Counted from the first letter of the stretch, positions 13,096 through 25,851 are shown. The stretch: 64,000 nt of DNA from Panaeolus papilionaceus (GCA_015501605.1 JADNRZ010000024.1:620001-684000), one strand, 5' to 3'. Numbers and translations: made by a program. Notes: a model not told the origin generated them from the letters alone.

Positions 13096-14031
13096 TTGTT
13101 AACTGGCAGGCAGTCTTGTGGCACGGCGTAGAATAATATACATATGTATTGCACACAGAACAAGTTTTATGAAGACGATACGAGCTTCTACTTTTCCAAT
13201 CTCAACATGCGCCTCCTCTCTCCTCTTACTCTGAATCATCTCTAAACGCTCCAGGAACACCACCAGCAGGGGTATTTCTGCGTCGCGTCTAAGAGCATAT
13301 GCATCATCTTGGCCATGTGGGTGTCAGAGTGGTATTGTACCCCGTCGATGAGAGCAGTCCAGGGTTATAACCACTATCATCCGTCGGGTCTGAGGTATCC
13401 AATCGCCGTGTTTGCAGCCCTCGTATTCGACGCAACACTGCGGCGGACCCGGTCCTTGCGCATTGCATTGCATTACTTCGCGCGTAGTTGGTTGGTACAT
13501 TGCGGCGTGTGCCATCCCTGGGTTGGATTTCATTGAAAAATTAGACGATGCTGTGATTTCGTTGAGTGCTGGGATAGGCCTCGTGGTCTGACTATGGGAG
13601 ACAAGGAACTTGAATAGACTGACCTGCGACGAGTCACGACGCCCTCGTCGTTTCCGAATTCAGCGCGATACTGTTGCAAATTAAACATCTTCATAATACT
13701 CGCAATGTATTGAATCAATGGACGAGCATACCCTCGTTTTTATTTTAATTAGCGGATGTAGACTATCAAAGCGATTGCAGTAAGCTTTGATCAAGTATGC
13801 ATGTGGGATGGAATCGGTTTGGAACGTTATTGTATGTGAAATCGTTTGAATACATTAATATTTGGATTTCAGCCCTCAAGTATTAACGATTTATAAATCT
13901 TCCTATCACTTTCCCGAGTCTGAGTTCAGAATTAAAGCGAGGTATATCCCATTCCATTCATCGAAACGTACAAGGAGAACGCAACCCAAAAACGCAAACC
14001 CTTCATTCACAATTACACAACCCACCCCCAA
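13096..14031. other. Unassigned spacer downstream of NACHT A
   Basis: The spacer is conserved in units 1-3. A minus-strand open stretch at 13324-13533 contains a cysteine-bearing segment, PPQCCVEYEGC, preceded by a possible small exon at 13624-13694. The only splice I can draw runs into a stop, so I do not call a gene. The block 13125-13770 is almost identical to 36692-37337 in unit 3. Confidence 0.5.
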
Positions 14032-14518
14032 TCACTCCCGTTCAACTCTCAGCTCGTCCGCAGCCCGCCTCTCAAACATCAAGCCCGGCCCCGCTGTCGC
14101 CAGCCCAGTTCCAGGTCCAGGTCCTGTCGTGCTTATTCCACTGCCCATCCTGCTCATGCTCCCACCTCCAATAGCACTCATACTCATACCCCTACCCGAA
14201 CTCGACCTAACTGATCTAGACCCAGATCCAGAGCTAACGCCCTGCCTTGCCTTCAAGTTCCCCTTCGGATGCCCATCATCCGTCACGGTATCGAACAACA
14301 CCGAATCCGAAGATGACAGTTGGGCAGATTGCGCTGCGAGGTTGGCGAATGACGAGGTTGAGTCTCTGAATAGTCTGTTTTCGAGTATGGGTAAAAAATT
14401 AAGTGTTAGGGTTAGTTGATTGAGTTGAGTTGAGAGAGAGGCAGACGAACCTAAAAGCCTCCTTGTTATAACAATCGCTGTCCTGAATCCTATCCAATGT
14501 ATGCTTCTTGAACGACAT
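14032..14518 (-). CDS. Small hypothetical gene Z, copy 1
   Basis: Not a recognised family. The ATG at 14518 opens MSFKKHTLDRIQDSDCYNKE. An intron (GTTCGT...AAACAG on the minus strand) separates this from a second exon reading LFRDSTSSFANLAAQSAQLSSS and DDGHPKGNLKARQG. The protein then ends in a serine/glycine/methionine-rich tail, with the stop at 14032. It lies tail-to-tail with the NACHT gene. Copies occur in unit 2 (start codon lost) and unit 3, and are absent from unit 4. The conserved cysteine-tyrosine motif and the splice site agree between copies 1 and 3, but the C-terminal reading frame differs between them, so even this copy may not be functional. Additional 5' exons are possible. 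Confidence 0.45.
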
Positions 14519-14848
14519 TTTAATGCTGTGCAGTGGTATATTCATCGGCTCTAAAGTAAAATTAAGCAATCGTCAAGCCTTAGTGATCACTGGAAATAAA
14601 AAAACCAAAGTCACCTCCAGTGCTTATAATGATATCCCAAATTAAACGCTTCATGCGAAACGAGGGGATGAAAGACCTCGGTTACGAATTTGACGCTGGT
14701 GGGTGATCAGAGAAGGTCCGGAGAAAGGTGATGCGGAATTTGAAGACAGAGTCGGCGTAGTAACCCTTTTTTTGTTACATGCAGATTAATTCATCGTGAA
14801 GGGTAGAATAATATGAAATCAAATACGACATAAAGGAAAGCAATCAGC

Positions 14849-15148
14849 TCAAAGTCCACAACCACGACATCCGACAAAACCTCTTACCTTGATGTATAAA
14901 AAATACCCCATCCCATATGAAATAACTGGCAGAGACAGTAACGCATATATCCTAAGCGGGCAGTGGTTGATATTCCTAAGGAGGGAATATTCAAGTGCGA
15001 CAGCAGTGTGCACGAGGACGTTGTCGCCTTGCGCTTGCGAACCTGAGCCAGACCCAGAACCGCCGCCAGAAGCGTCGGATGTGCTGGTGATAACCTGCGT
15101 TACTAGCGCAGGTGAGGGTTGTGTAGAAGATGGTGGTGAGCAAAGCAT
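14849..15148 (-). other. Short conserved open frame of unknown meaning, unit 1
   Basis: A 99-codon minus-strand frame with a serine/glycine-rich middle (DASGGGSGSGSGSQ) and a hydrophobic segment near the end (ALLSLPVISYGMGYFLYI) that could span a membrane. Related frames occur at about 27527-27807 (broken by a stop) and 38457-38726. Because the units are recent duplicates, this conservation is weak evidence for coding. It could be an exon of gene Z or the Air gene 3' flank. Confidence 0.25.
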
Positions 15149-15584
15149 TGTGTTGTAGACTGATGCAGACGGGTTCAGATAGCAAGATGCGTCGTGGTTA
15201 TGTACGAGATCCCAGTTTAATTCAGAAAAAAATAAAGAATCAAGTTGAAAGTAGGGTCTGGATTACTGATACTAGGCTCTAGCAATAGCATGTTGTTGTA
15301 TACATAGATGTTGCATAGTCGTCGATAAGCAATGGCATGTATTCAACAGAAACGATGGTGGTGGTTCATGACAAGTGCCAAACTCAGGGCCTGAATGAGT
15401 CCCATGACATCATCATCATCATCATCATCATTATCAGCATTGACGGTATCAGTTATGTTGGACATACAGGACGGCTTGAAGTATAGAAATACGATAGGGT
15501 ACTTCAAGAGGAAAGGTTGAACGTTGAAAAAAACATCCACAAAAAAAACCAGCACACCGCACCACACCACGTCATGGACAACCA

Positions 15585-18576
15585 CTACCTTGCATAACCT
15601 CGCATATACCTCCTCCCATTCCTCATCTTGTCCCTCCCCGCATCTCTCCACGAATACCTCCTGTCCCGATCCCGATCCCAACTCTTGTCCTTCCCCATCT
15701 CCCTATCCCTATCCCTCTTCAAGCTTTTATCAAACCCGCCCCTTCCACTCTTTTCCGACCCACTACCACCATTATTTCTACCATCACTACCGCTCTGCCC
15801 ACGTCTCTCTCTATTTCCATCCCTCTTCTCACACAATCATTTCCACTCGGCACTTCCAACCCCGCCAACAAACTCCCTGGTCAGCCTTCTTCGCATCCAA
15901 CGATAATCCGAAGCGCATCTTTTTGGGCTCCCTTTGGCGCTTGGGGTGCCCCTTCTCCCACACGCTCCCACTCGCGTTCCTCCTCCTACTCCAAACCAAA
16001 TATCCTCATCCTCATCTCTCTCCTCACGCTTCTGCAACGCCAACCTCGCCTCCACCCTCCCTTCCTCCCCACCTGATCAAGCGCATCGCCCGGCCACTGT
16101 TCATTCGCATAATGGTTCACATGCCTCGGCTTGGTCGCTGACTTCGATTTCCTATGTTGGCTTTCTGAGGTAGGGTCCCAGAAGGGGTTTTTCATCACGT
16201 CGTAAGCACTCAAGGCAGAGTGCTCGTTAGGGGGGAACTTGGGCGTCGTCGCAGTCCTGAAAAAATCACAAATATATTAGTAAATATATCATTTCTCGTT
16301 TCCAGTGAATTGAACTTACATCTTCCCAATGTCCCACCCCACCACAATTATAACAGCATTCACCACTCATCGTCCGCAAAATACGCCTCGCCTCCCTTTC
16401 CCAACAACAGGCCCTTTTTCTCTAGCCGCCGCTCCAGAGTGGCGTGTTACTGGTCTTCGCTGAAGTATTCGTAGATTCACCACAATGTTGAACATTTCTG
16501 GGTGAAGAAGCGTGATTTACGTTGGCGAGCAAGGAGGGGTTTTGTGGAGGGGATCTTTTTTATCGAAGTAAGTACAAGGCAAAAAGGAGCAAGGGACGAG
16601 AGGACTGACATTAGTCTTATCATACGAAGAAAAACATTCCTGGTCTCGTGAGGACATCACCGCGCACGCCGAGCGTCCATTGGGGCAATTCTGTAGCGAG
16701 AAAATTTTTTCAAGTCGATAAATGAATAAACTAACAGAAATAATGAATCAGCAAAGTCACAAAGAGAGAGAGAGATGACAAGAAACACGTACAGCATTAA
16801 TATATGCGCCTTCGTCCCACATGTAAAACAGCTTTTGGTGGTTAGATATGGCCGTGTCGAGTGTTCGTCGCGCGCCCCATAGGTTAGGCACTGTAATAGG
16901 TAGAATTCGCGTCAGTGTTGTTGGCAAATGCACAGTCGAGAAAAGATCGTTGAAAAATAAATAGGTCCAGAAAAACGGATATAAATTAACAAAAAATCAT
17001 ACAAAAAACGAATGACATGATGACGAAATGATAAAATTCATCGTTTACTTACAATCCTCACAGGACAAACCGCCATCTTATGCTCACCTTCCGCACTACA
17101 ATTCTTGCACACCTTCCTCCGACTCTGCGCTGCAGCATTCGGATCGGGCAAGTCATCGAAGTAGCAAGTTATACCCTGTAGAATTGATTTACGATTAGCA
17201 ATGCTCAACCACGGTTGCAGAGAAAGAATACACACCCGAACATCATCATCACAGTCCAAATACTTAATACCCTCTTTCCCCTCCTCTCCCTCTCCTCTCC
17301 CCCTCTCCCTCGTCCATCCCCCACACTCCGTTTTTCAATAATCTGCACATGCGCAGGAACCAGCAATTTCGTATCCTACACGGGGTCAGGGGCAATAAAC
17401 GAGTCAAGAGCGACAACGAGCGTGGTGTCGATGAGCACGGTGGGGATGGCGGTTGCAGTTAGGTCGATGAAGAAGAGGCTGCAGGCATCTGCTTCTGGTT
17501 CTATTGTGGGTTCAGATGCTGGTGCGGGTTGAGGTGGTGCTTGGGGTTGGGAGGATTGAAAGGACCGGGGATCAGGATTGAGAGGACTGGGGATCGGGGT
17601 TGAGATAGAGATTGTCGCTCGTCTTTTTCGTCTTCCCTCTCTCCTTGTCCTCAGCCTTCGTATTTCCCTGAGACCTGGGCTTCACACTCGTCGAGGAATC
17701 TGACCTGCTGTTCTAGTCTTGCTTCTGATTTTGGATATGGTTTTTAGATGGCGACGCGGGTGCAGCTGGAGGTGGGGGTTTGATTTTCCCGTTCCCGTTC
17801 TCGCGCCGTTTCCCGCTCTGTCCGTGCATCCTCAGAGTTCTGTTGCACTTGCCCCTGCTCCTAAACACCCCCCATCTCATCATCACCCGGCCCTCATTCT
17901 TGAGCCTTGATCTCTGCTGCTTCCAATACCACCTCTCCTTCCTCTCCCTCGTCGCGTTTTCCCTTCTCTCCGGTCCTCTCTTGCTTGTCCTTGTCCTTGT
18001 CCTTGTCCTTCTCCTCTCTCTTTCCCTTCTCCCTATCGTTCTCTTCTCCCTTGTCCTTTCACTCCCCACCTACACTCATCTCCCTACCACTCATCTCCGT
18101 CGCTTTCTCCTCCCTCACCGCAGGCGATTCCGGTCCTTCTCGGTCCAGGCGCCGCTGTTTTCACAACTTTTACAACCTCGCAGTCTACTTTCTTTCCGAA
18201 GCCGCTGTCTCCATTTGCACCTGTGACTTGGAGGCTTCGGTGTGGGTTGTGGTTTGTGCGCCTGTTGTCGTTGGTGATGATGTAGAATTGGGATTAGGAC
18301 GGGGTTCGTTGCGGAGATTTTGGGTTCCGGATTGGAGTTGGAATTTGACGTCGAGCGGGAGCCATAGTCGCGGTTGACGTTGGATCGGTCGATGTTGTCA
18401 TTAGCGTTGGAGTTGGGATCAACACGTTCGTGTTCATATTCAATTCCACAGCTCCCCTCCACGTGCTTCACTTCAAGTTCATGCGTTACTGTGGGCTTTG
18501 ACGCAGAAGCCTCCGGCTGCTCATCAGCAGGGATAGTCAAATAGATGATTTCATGTGTCGTGTTCGTATTAGCCAT
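15585..18576 (-). pseudogene. Air1/Air2-like CCHC zinc-knuckle gene, copy 1 (probably broken)
   Basis: Homologue of the RNA-binding subunit of the TRAMP polyadenylation complex (nuclear RNA surveillance). On the minus strand the order is an acidic/serine N-terminus from ATG 18576, an Arg/Lys/Glu-rich low-complexity stretch (17713-18069), then IDTTLVVALDS-like sequence. Next comes YFDDLPDPNAAAQSRRKVCKN with a first CCHC knuckle CKNCSAEGEHKMAVC, further knuckle remnants (ARDEHSTR, CFTCGTK) and CYNCGG near 16350. A domain with YDVMKNPFWDPTSESQ follows, then an Arg-Asp repeat tail ending at 15585. Damage: the second cysteine of the ARDEHSTR knuckle is lost, and a one-base deletion near 16060 relative to copy 4 shifts the frame into the tail. 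I cannot exclude that an alternative splice rescues it. Confidence 0.6.
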
Positions 18577-18764
18577 GCGATACGCCCAGTTGTAATCCAA
18601 CTTGCTTGAAATGTGTCGTCCAAGCTAAGTGTGTCACCAAGATTCCAAAATCGTTCAAACGTCCAGAGCCTTCGTCTGAGCGTATAAACTACGAGATGAA
18701 CGTGAACCGAAGAATCCGAAGGTGGAGACAATGCAAGAAGGAAACCAGGTTTGTGCAAGAATGG

Positions 18765-19656
18765 AGAATGACATTGACTTGAATTTGCCATGGAAAGAGT
18801 ATTTAGAGTAGTTTGGCCCGAGGTATTGGTTGGAGGTCGCGGAGAATAATATGGAGGATTTGAATATGAAGGGTCGTTGGTGTGGGATGTGTAACTGTTT
18901 TGATTGTCGGTTTTAGTTTTTGGAGGCGTCGTTGACTCTTTGCTTATGACTGCACTTGAGCATTTACAAGAATTGGCCCATGCGGCTTCGGTACAGGTGA
19001 TGGACGTGGCGAGGGAGTGTAAAAAAACATCTCGGGTTTGGACAAGATGATGGTCAGAGTAGAGGTGAGTTGGATGAACAGTCAGCTCGCGAGTCATTTT
19101 CCGCATTCATCTTATAACATAACAAATATTAACGCTGCAATATCAGAACATACAGAATACTTGTACAACCTTTAAGAATCCGAAATATCTGACGACAACT
19201 CATGCAGGCCCCAACCTGAAATTCAACGCTCCGACCGCGCGTTGTATAACGGGTACCAGGGCACCAGTACCCTGTCAATGTTATCCCGACCCTCAACTCG
19301 TTCCCTTTTGGCTTCGTTAATTCTTCATCACAGTAGAGTCAGAGTAAGCGATGCATGAGCCTGCTTACGGGAAATACTACGACATACCTACAACGGAGCC
19401 AGGGTATGAGCATTTCGATCTGTGCGGGGAGGCGCATGGTCTACTTCCGGTGTAAATGACAAGAGTTGTGCGAGGAGAAGATTCTTTCGGAACGCGTATG
19501 GGCATGGAGGGGACGATGATGCGAGTACGGTGGATGGGATTGTGAGGATGCGGATGCGGGGGTACAGGAGAGCGGGAGATGGGTTGGTGTATGTGAATGG
19601 TGTAGGTGGACCTGGGGTGAACGGTGGTGTGGATGTTGAGGGAGATGGGGATGAGG
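18765..19656 (+). pseudogene. HDAC 3' remnant, unit 2
   Basis: Starts within the exon encoding [18 protein letters not shown] of the HDAC and runs through the serine-rich tail, including the exon boundary near 18950 and the segment around GYEHFDLCG. In-frame stops are present; for example, the codons for EWFGP become a stop before FGP at about 18812. The acidic end of the HDAC is missing. At about 19656, after GGGGATGAGGA, the sequence switches directly to the Air gene in antisense. No start codon or catalytic core remains. Confidence 0.8.
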
Positions 19657-20460
19657 ACCCGCACTCTGCTTCTCAATAATGCGCAGAGACCAGCAATTTC
19701 GTATCTTGCATGACGTCAGTGGCAATAGACGAGTCAAGTGCGAACAGCGGATTTGGTATCGATGAGTACAGTGGAGATCGCTGTGGGGGTTGGGTCGATG
19801 AAGAAGAGGCTCGAGATATCTGCTCCGGGTAGGAGTTCGGGTTTAGGTTCGGTGCTGGTTTGGAGCGCTGTGGGTGATTTAGGCTGGGACCGTGACTGAG
19901 ATAGAGATTGTCTCTTTCTCTTCCTCCTCAGCCTTCGTCTTCCCCTTTAACTTGGGCTTCACACTCGCCGAAGAAGAATCTGACCTGCTGTTCTGGTCGT
20001 GCCTCTGATTTTGGTTTTGGTTTTAAGATGGGGACACAGGTGTGGGTGGTTTTGGTTTTGATTTATCCAGATCTTGTTCCCAGTCACGTTCTGACCATGC
20101 GTCCAGGAATTCCTGCTGCCTGGCATTTGCTCCTCCACGCCCTCCATCGTATCCTCGCCCACACCCCAATCCTTATCCCCACCTTCATCGATCATCCCTC
20201 ATGTCTCTCTCCTCCAATCCAACAATGCGTTGTTTCTTTCTCTCCAGTCCTCTCTTGCTCGTTCTCTTTCTTCTCCTTCTGCTTGCAATTCTTCTCCCCT
20301 ATTCCCTTATCAGTAGCTTTCTCCTGCGTCTTCGGCTTTCCCTTGCCCCCCACTCTGCTCCTTATCCTTATCCTCTATCACTCTTCCTCGTCCGCCTAGG
20401 TGGTGCCGTTTTCAGTACCACCACAATTTCGCTGGCGGCTGTAGGGGATGAAAAATCAAC
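19657..20460 (-). pseudogene. Air gene 5' fragment, unit 2
   Basis: On the minus strand this matches the part of the Air gene between the first zinc-knuckle region and the charged low-complexity region. Recognisable pieces are the FFIDPTPTAISTVLIDT-like segment near 19760-19810 and the Lys/Glu/Arg-rich stretch at 20000-20400. It has no zinc knuckles, and its ends abut HDAC sequence on the left and the NACHT promoter on the right. It is a by-product of the duplication, not a gene. Confidence 0.65.
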
Positions 20461-20648
20461 TAAATGAGTCGCCGGGGAGTATAATGGCAGTGACATGTGA
20501 GTATAACTCCAGCGTGTCGATTTGTGACGATGTCCTAAACTAGAAATGCAGTGAAGATGTGCGTGCTGTTGAAGCATGTTCACACAGGTAATCAGTGAAC
20601 ACAGGTCGACAAGCTGAGCACGCCTTTCCTCTTGCTCTCGTCCATCCA

Positions 20649-23600
20649 ATGCCCCCCATTCGGACTCAACCTCTTCTCTGGGGCGCAAGTCCGTCGCCAC
20701 TGAGTCGCCCAGCAATACCCAAAGGTAAGAACAGACACTTTTGCGTTAGTTTATAATCCTCGACTTATATTTAATACAATCGTTCTGCTGTAGACTCTCG
20801 CTTGTCTGCTAGCCAATCCTTCCTTCTGCCACCTGGGATGGAAGCGCCACATCGTATGTTTTGTCAAGGCTACTTGTCCATACAATCGAGGCTAACGACT
20901 TCCTCTTAACCCGGTTATCCAGAGTCGGGCACAGCAGTCCCAAGCTCCTCGAATCAGATTTTCGGTGGCGGATCAGCTTCTTTACAACAAGTCAGCCACA
21001 TTCAAGGATTTAATTACACATCGGGTGAGCTACCTTGCGTGGTGTACCGCACTACTGTTTTGTGTGCTTACATGGAGGTTGCGATTTTGTAGCCGCCCCG
21101 GATTCGCATCCAGCGATCTTTGGGCACAACAGCAGGAACATTCTTAACGGTGGGAACCACACATTTCAGCAACATACCCATGTTCACCAAGCGCAGAATA
21201 TGAGAAGTGGTGAGAGGTTTTCCTATGAATCTTAGTGAGAGTAAGGACGGACTCATGCGTCTGCAGTGATACAAATTCTATACGAACACTCGGCACCAGG
21301 AGCAGCCTATAACTCCAATGATCGATACGACCCTCCCAAATGCCACCCACACACCAGGACTGGACTTCTGAACACGACACGGAACTGGGCTGGGAAAGGT
21401 CCTCCACTTATGTGGTTGTACGGCTCTGCCGGCGCAGGGAAGTCCGCCGTCGCACAGACCTTCGCCATGGAGCTTCAAGCGGGGTCAAACCTTGCCGCAT
21501 CCTTTTTCTTCTCGAGAACGGCGCATGTCAATAGTCATCGCAACCACGCGGGTCGTTTCGTCACTACCATCGCTTACCAGCTCACCGAAGTTGTACCTGG
21601 CTTACTGCGCTACGTCGAGCATGTCATAGCCACCAGACCATCCGTCTTCGACCTTACCCTCACAGAACAAGTTATCAAACTGATTATTGAGCCCTTGAAG
21701 GCGCTACAACTGGAAATGGCCGACCATGGCTGTACTACCTACGTGCTTCCCGCGATCCTGGTTATCGATGGCTTAGACGAGTGCAAGGAAGAAGCCAGAC
21801 AGATACAAGTACTCGAGGCCCTTGCTACGCTCGTTAGCTACCAGGATGTCTTCCCATGCTCAGTGTTCCTAGCCAGTCGACCTGAGCTAGTCATTCGGTC
21901 GTGGATGAACAACAAACAATCGAAGGATCCGCAGCTTTTACGAAGCATTTCGCTCCTAGATTACTGTGATAGTGACCACGACATCAAAGTGTTTGTGAAC
22001 GACGAGACTGCCGAAATCAAGCAATCGCACCCACTCAACTACCGCATTCCAGCTGGTTGGCCGTCACCTGAGCTCGTCAAGGAGATCATTAAGCGCGCTT
22101 GTGGCCAATTTGTCTTCGTCGCCACTATTATCAAATATATCAAGGATCTACGAGGACACCCCTGCGAGCGACTGGAAGCGATTTTGAAGCACACCCTTCC
22201 TAGTGACGATCGACCTTATGCAGATCTAGATGCGCTGTATCTCCACATTCTCCGGCAAACCAAGCACCCAAAGCTTGTCCACCAGATTTTAGCCTTCCGA
22301 ATCACCACAAACACATTTTGGGGTAAAATGCGTGATGTCGATTCCAGAGACTACCTCCGGATGCTGCTATCCTTACCCCATTCCGTCCACACAATTCTCA
22401 TTGATTTGCCATCTATCATGAATTGTGACAAAGATGGGATGCAATTCATGGGTTACGGAGATGATGACGAGCCATATCCGGCTATGTTTCATCATGCGTC
22501 ACTTCTCGAGTTTCTGTTAGACCCGCATCGATCGGAGGAATTTTATGTTGATACCCCGAGCATGGACAAGGAGCTTTGTGAAACCACATTACGACATCTG
22601 GGTGGTGAGTGTGCTTTGCTTTTTCAGAAGAGAGGTTTCTGAGCATAGTTTATATAGCACCGGTAGAACCAGAACTAGCTGTGGCAGATGAAGAATACAT
22701 CATCTATTGTTTCCTGATCATGCTCCAAACCCGAACGTCTCGCCAACCTTCTTCCAGGGTCCAAGTGGTCACACAACTTACCCGGTGGGACACCTCGCAC
22801 AACCTGATGCTGTATATGACTCTTTGTCGACTACGCTCGAACCGATCTTTGAGACCAGCTTTATTGGTCGACATCATTGACCGGGATTTATGGTCCGTTT
22901 TTGCACCAGCAGTGGCAACATTGCCAGTCCGAATTCGCCAGGAGTTTGAAAGTGCGCGGCTTCCGCTGGGACTACTTGTTATGTATCAGGACGAAATATT
23001 CCCACCCATGGACACATCTGACTCCGACTTTCATCCTAACGATCTTGTTGAATTGTTCGATTGGCATGTCAAAGCGTGCATCCAGCGTGACACCGGAGTC
23101 AACATATCCGACTTCTTTTCCTCAAAGAAACACCAGTTCTTGCTGAAGAATTATTCGAACTTGGATTGGGGGGAATTCTTGGATGTTCTTGATGAATATC
23201 TGCCAGCTCCAGAGAACGAAGCACTGGAGATCAAAACATTGAGACGGAATGCAGAGGTCCCATGGCACCCTGTGCTGGCAACCGCTGCAGCCGTGTTCAG
23301 TATCAGGCATATTAACTCAATGTCAGTATTCTAATCACTTCCAGTATCATCATTTTAGCACTGATGCAGCGGCCCCAATGGGCTATCACCTGTGTAGGTT
23401 TGATGCATTGGAGGATTCAAGTTCTTCCCAATTCATTGTCGAAAATCAAGACCTTATTGACCACCTAAAGAGGACAGGAGGCAGCAATTGGCGTGCACTT
23501 GTTGTGTGTTACCTCTTCACACAGATTAGCTCATTTATATGGAATGACTGCCCCCTTTCAGCTGATGTAGTGTCAGCTTTGGAAGAAACATCCCAGAAGA

Positions 23601-24141
23601 TTTTTCCACCCCATGTTGTTTCCACAATGGAGGACACTGCCTTCCCCTTTGACTTTGCCTATCCCGAATTCGATTCTCACAAAGAATTGTTGCGCTCGCT
23701 TTCGAGTGAATACAGTCCCTGTACACTGCCCCGCTGGTATTTCCGTCCACCCCACTTTTACTACAACGATCCCGAAGGTTCCAGATTCAATCTTGGTGTC
23801 GTGCACAACTATATACGCGTATGTGTTCTGATACTGCTGACGCTGGTTTCATTATTGAGATGCTGATTGTATGTAAACAGCTATACCACATATGCAACGG
23901 GTCTCAACCCCGTCGGGTTGATGCGTCTGAAACCAGTTGGATTTACAACGCCGACACAGAGCACAACAGCGATTTGGACAGCGAGCGTGACGTTACCGCA
24001 TCTGAGGTAGCAAGGCGAACAATAGACCCCAGTACAGGCCTTCCTATCGACGAGAAAAACTCGTCAATGTGGAGGAGATGGACTGATTTCGAATGGGATT
24101 ATAGGGAAGCGGAGAGAAAGTACGCACAATCTAGTTTATGA
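20649..24141 (+). CDS. NACHT-domain NLR-like STAND ATPase, copy B
   Basis: Eight exons: 20649-20724, 20794-20853, 20923-21024, 21093-21209, 21267-22604, 22658-23299, 23370-23818 and 23881-24141. They splice into 1014 residues with no internal stop. Walker A GSAGAGKSA, Walker B LVIDGLDE and VFLASRPE are all intact. Exon 5 starts at a 53 nt intron that contains stops in the relevant frame, so splicing is required here, unlike in copy A. The C-terminal exon ends with the YAQSSL-type terminus, shorter than in A and C. The last third contains CRFDALEDSSSSQFIVENQD, shared by all copies. Same orientation and same upstream 250 bp as the other copies. Confidence 0.85.
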
Positions 24142-25129
24142 ATAACATACAGTCATGTGATACAGGATAGGATGATATATGTATTACACACAGATCAAGT
24201 TGTATGAATACAATGCGAGCTTTCCCTTTTCCAATCCCAAGACGCGTCTTCTCTCCCCTCCTCTTCCTCTGAATCATCTCGTTCAACTTCTCGCAGTCTG
24301 GGTCTCTAAACGCTCCAGGAACACCACCAGCAGGGGTATTTCTGCACAGCGTATAAGAGCATACGCATCGTCTTGGCGATGTGGGTATTGTATCCCATCG
24401 ATGAGCGCAGACCAGGGGTTATAACCACGATCATCTGTTGGGTCTGAGGTGTCCAATCGCCGTGTTCGCAGCCCTCGCATTCGACGCAACACTGGGGCGG
24501 ACACGGTCCCTACCAGTGTGCATTGCACTGCATTAATTCGTGCGTGGTTGGTTCGTGCATTGCGGCTTGTGCCATCCCTGGGTTGGATTCAATTGAAAAA
24601 TTAGACAATGCTGGGATTTCTTTGAGTGCTGGGATAGGCCTCATGGTCTGAACGGGAGACTAGGAATAGACTGACCTGCGACGAGTCACGACGTACTCGT
24701 CGTTTCTAAATTCAACGCGATGCTGCTGCAAATTAAACGTCTTCGTGAATACTCGCAATGTATTGAATCAATGGAGGAGCATACTCTCCGAGTCGTTTTA
24801 TATTAATTAGCGGATGTAGACTATCAAAGCGACTTGCAGTAAGATTTGATCAAGCATGCAAGCGCGATGGAATCGGTTTGGAACGTTATTGTATGTAAAA
24901 TCGTTTGAATACATAATATTTAGATTTCAGCCCTCAAGTATTGACGATTTATAAATCTTCCTATCAATTTCCCGAGTCTGAGTTCAGAATTAAAGCGAGG
25001 TATATCCCATTCCATTCATCAAAACGTACAAGGAGAACGCAACCTAAAAATGCAAACCCTTCATTCACAATTACACAACCCACCCCCAATCACTGCCGTT
25101 CAACTCTCAGCTCGTCCGCAGCCAGCCTC
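24142..25129. other. Spacer downstream of NACHT B
   Basis: Homologous to 13096-14031 but more diverged, with small insertions and deletions. The minus-strand open stretch at 24283-24528 is shifted in frame relative to the unit 1 counterpart. No gene is called. Confidence 0.5.
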
Positions 25130-25600
25130 TCAAACATCAAGCCCGGCCCCGCTGTCGCCAGCCCAGTTCCAGTTCCAGGTCTTGTCGTGCTTATTCCACT
25201 GCCGCATCATGCTCATGCTCCCACCTCCAGTAGCACTCATACTCATACCCCTACCCGAACTCGACCTAGCTGATCTAGACCCAGATCCAGAGCTAACGCC
25301 CTGCCTTGCCTTCAAGTTCCCCTTCGGATGCCCATCATCTGTATCGAACAGCACCGAATCCGAAGATGACCGTTAGGCAGACTGCGCTGCGAGGTTGGCG
25401 AATGATAGGGTTGAGTGTTTGAATAGTCTGTTTTCGAGTATGGGTAAAAAATTAAGTGTTAGGGTTAGTCGCTTGCGTAGAGTTGAGTCGAGAGGGAGGC
25501 AGACGAACCTAAAAGCCTCCTTGTTATAACAATCGCTATCCAATGTATTCTTCTTGAACGACGTCGGCTCTAAAGTAAAATTAAGCAATCGTCAAGCCAT
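25130..25600 (-). pseudogene. Gene Z, copy 2 (start codon lost)
   Basis: Second copy of the small unknown gene. Where copies 1 and 3 have ATG before TCGTTCAAGAAG, this copy has ACG (about 25562), next to a short deletion in the IQD-equivalent codons. A stop replaces the tryptophan-equivalent codon in the QSAQ region near 25374 (CGTTAGGCAG on the plus strand), and an insertion near 25203 shifts the glycine-rich tail. It cannot encode the copy 1 product. Confidence 0.6.
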
Positions 25601-25851
25601 ATTGATCACTGGAAATAAAAAAACCAAAATCACCTCCAGTGCTTATAATGATATCACAAATTAAACGCTTCAGCATGCGAAACGAGGGGATGAAAGACCT
25701 CAGGTACGAATTTGACGCTGGGGGGTGATCAGAGAAGGTTCGGGGAAAGGTGTTGCGGAATTTGAAGACAGAGTCGGCGTAGTAACCCTTTTTTTGTCAC
25801 ATGCAGATTAATTCACGCGAAGGGCAGAATAATATGAAATCAAATACGACA

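Noticed and set aside
13324..13694. Possible two-exon minus-strand gene with a cysteine-rich stretch (CCVEYEGC) downstream of NACHT A.
   Set aside because: The splice that fits the donor runs into a stop, and conservation in unit 3 only reflects near-identical recent duplication.
15408..15433. ATC/CAT microsatellite in the Air copy 1 3' flank, with shorter versions in units 2 and 3.
   Set aside because: An ordinary simple repeat; length differences between units are expected.
15500..18400. Many plus-strand open frames rich in Ser, Pro and Leu opposite the Air copies (also at 28.2-31.2, 39.2-39.7 and 61.4-63.9 kb).
   Set aside because: They are reverse shadows of the charged low-complexity Air coding sequence, which has few stops on the opposite strand. 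They show no start or splice logic of their own.
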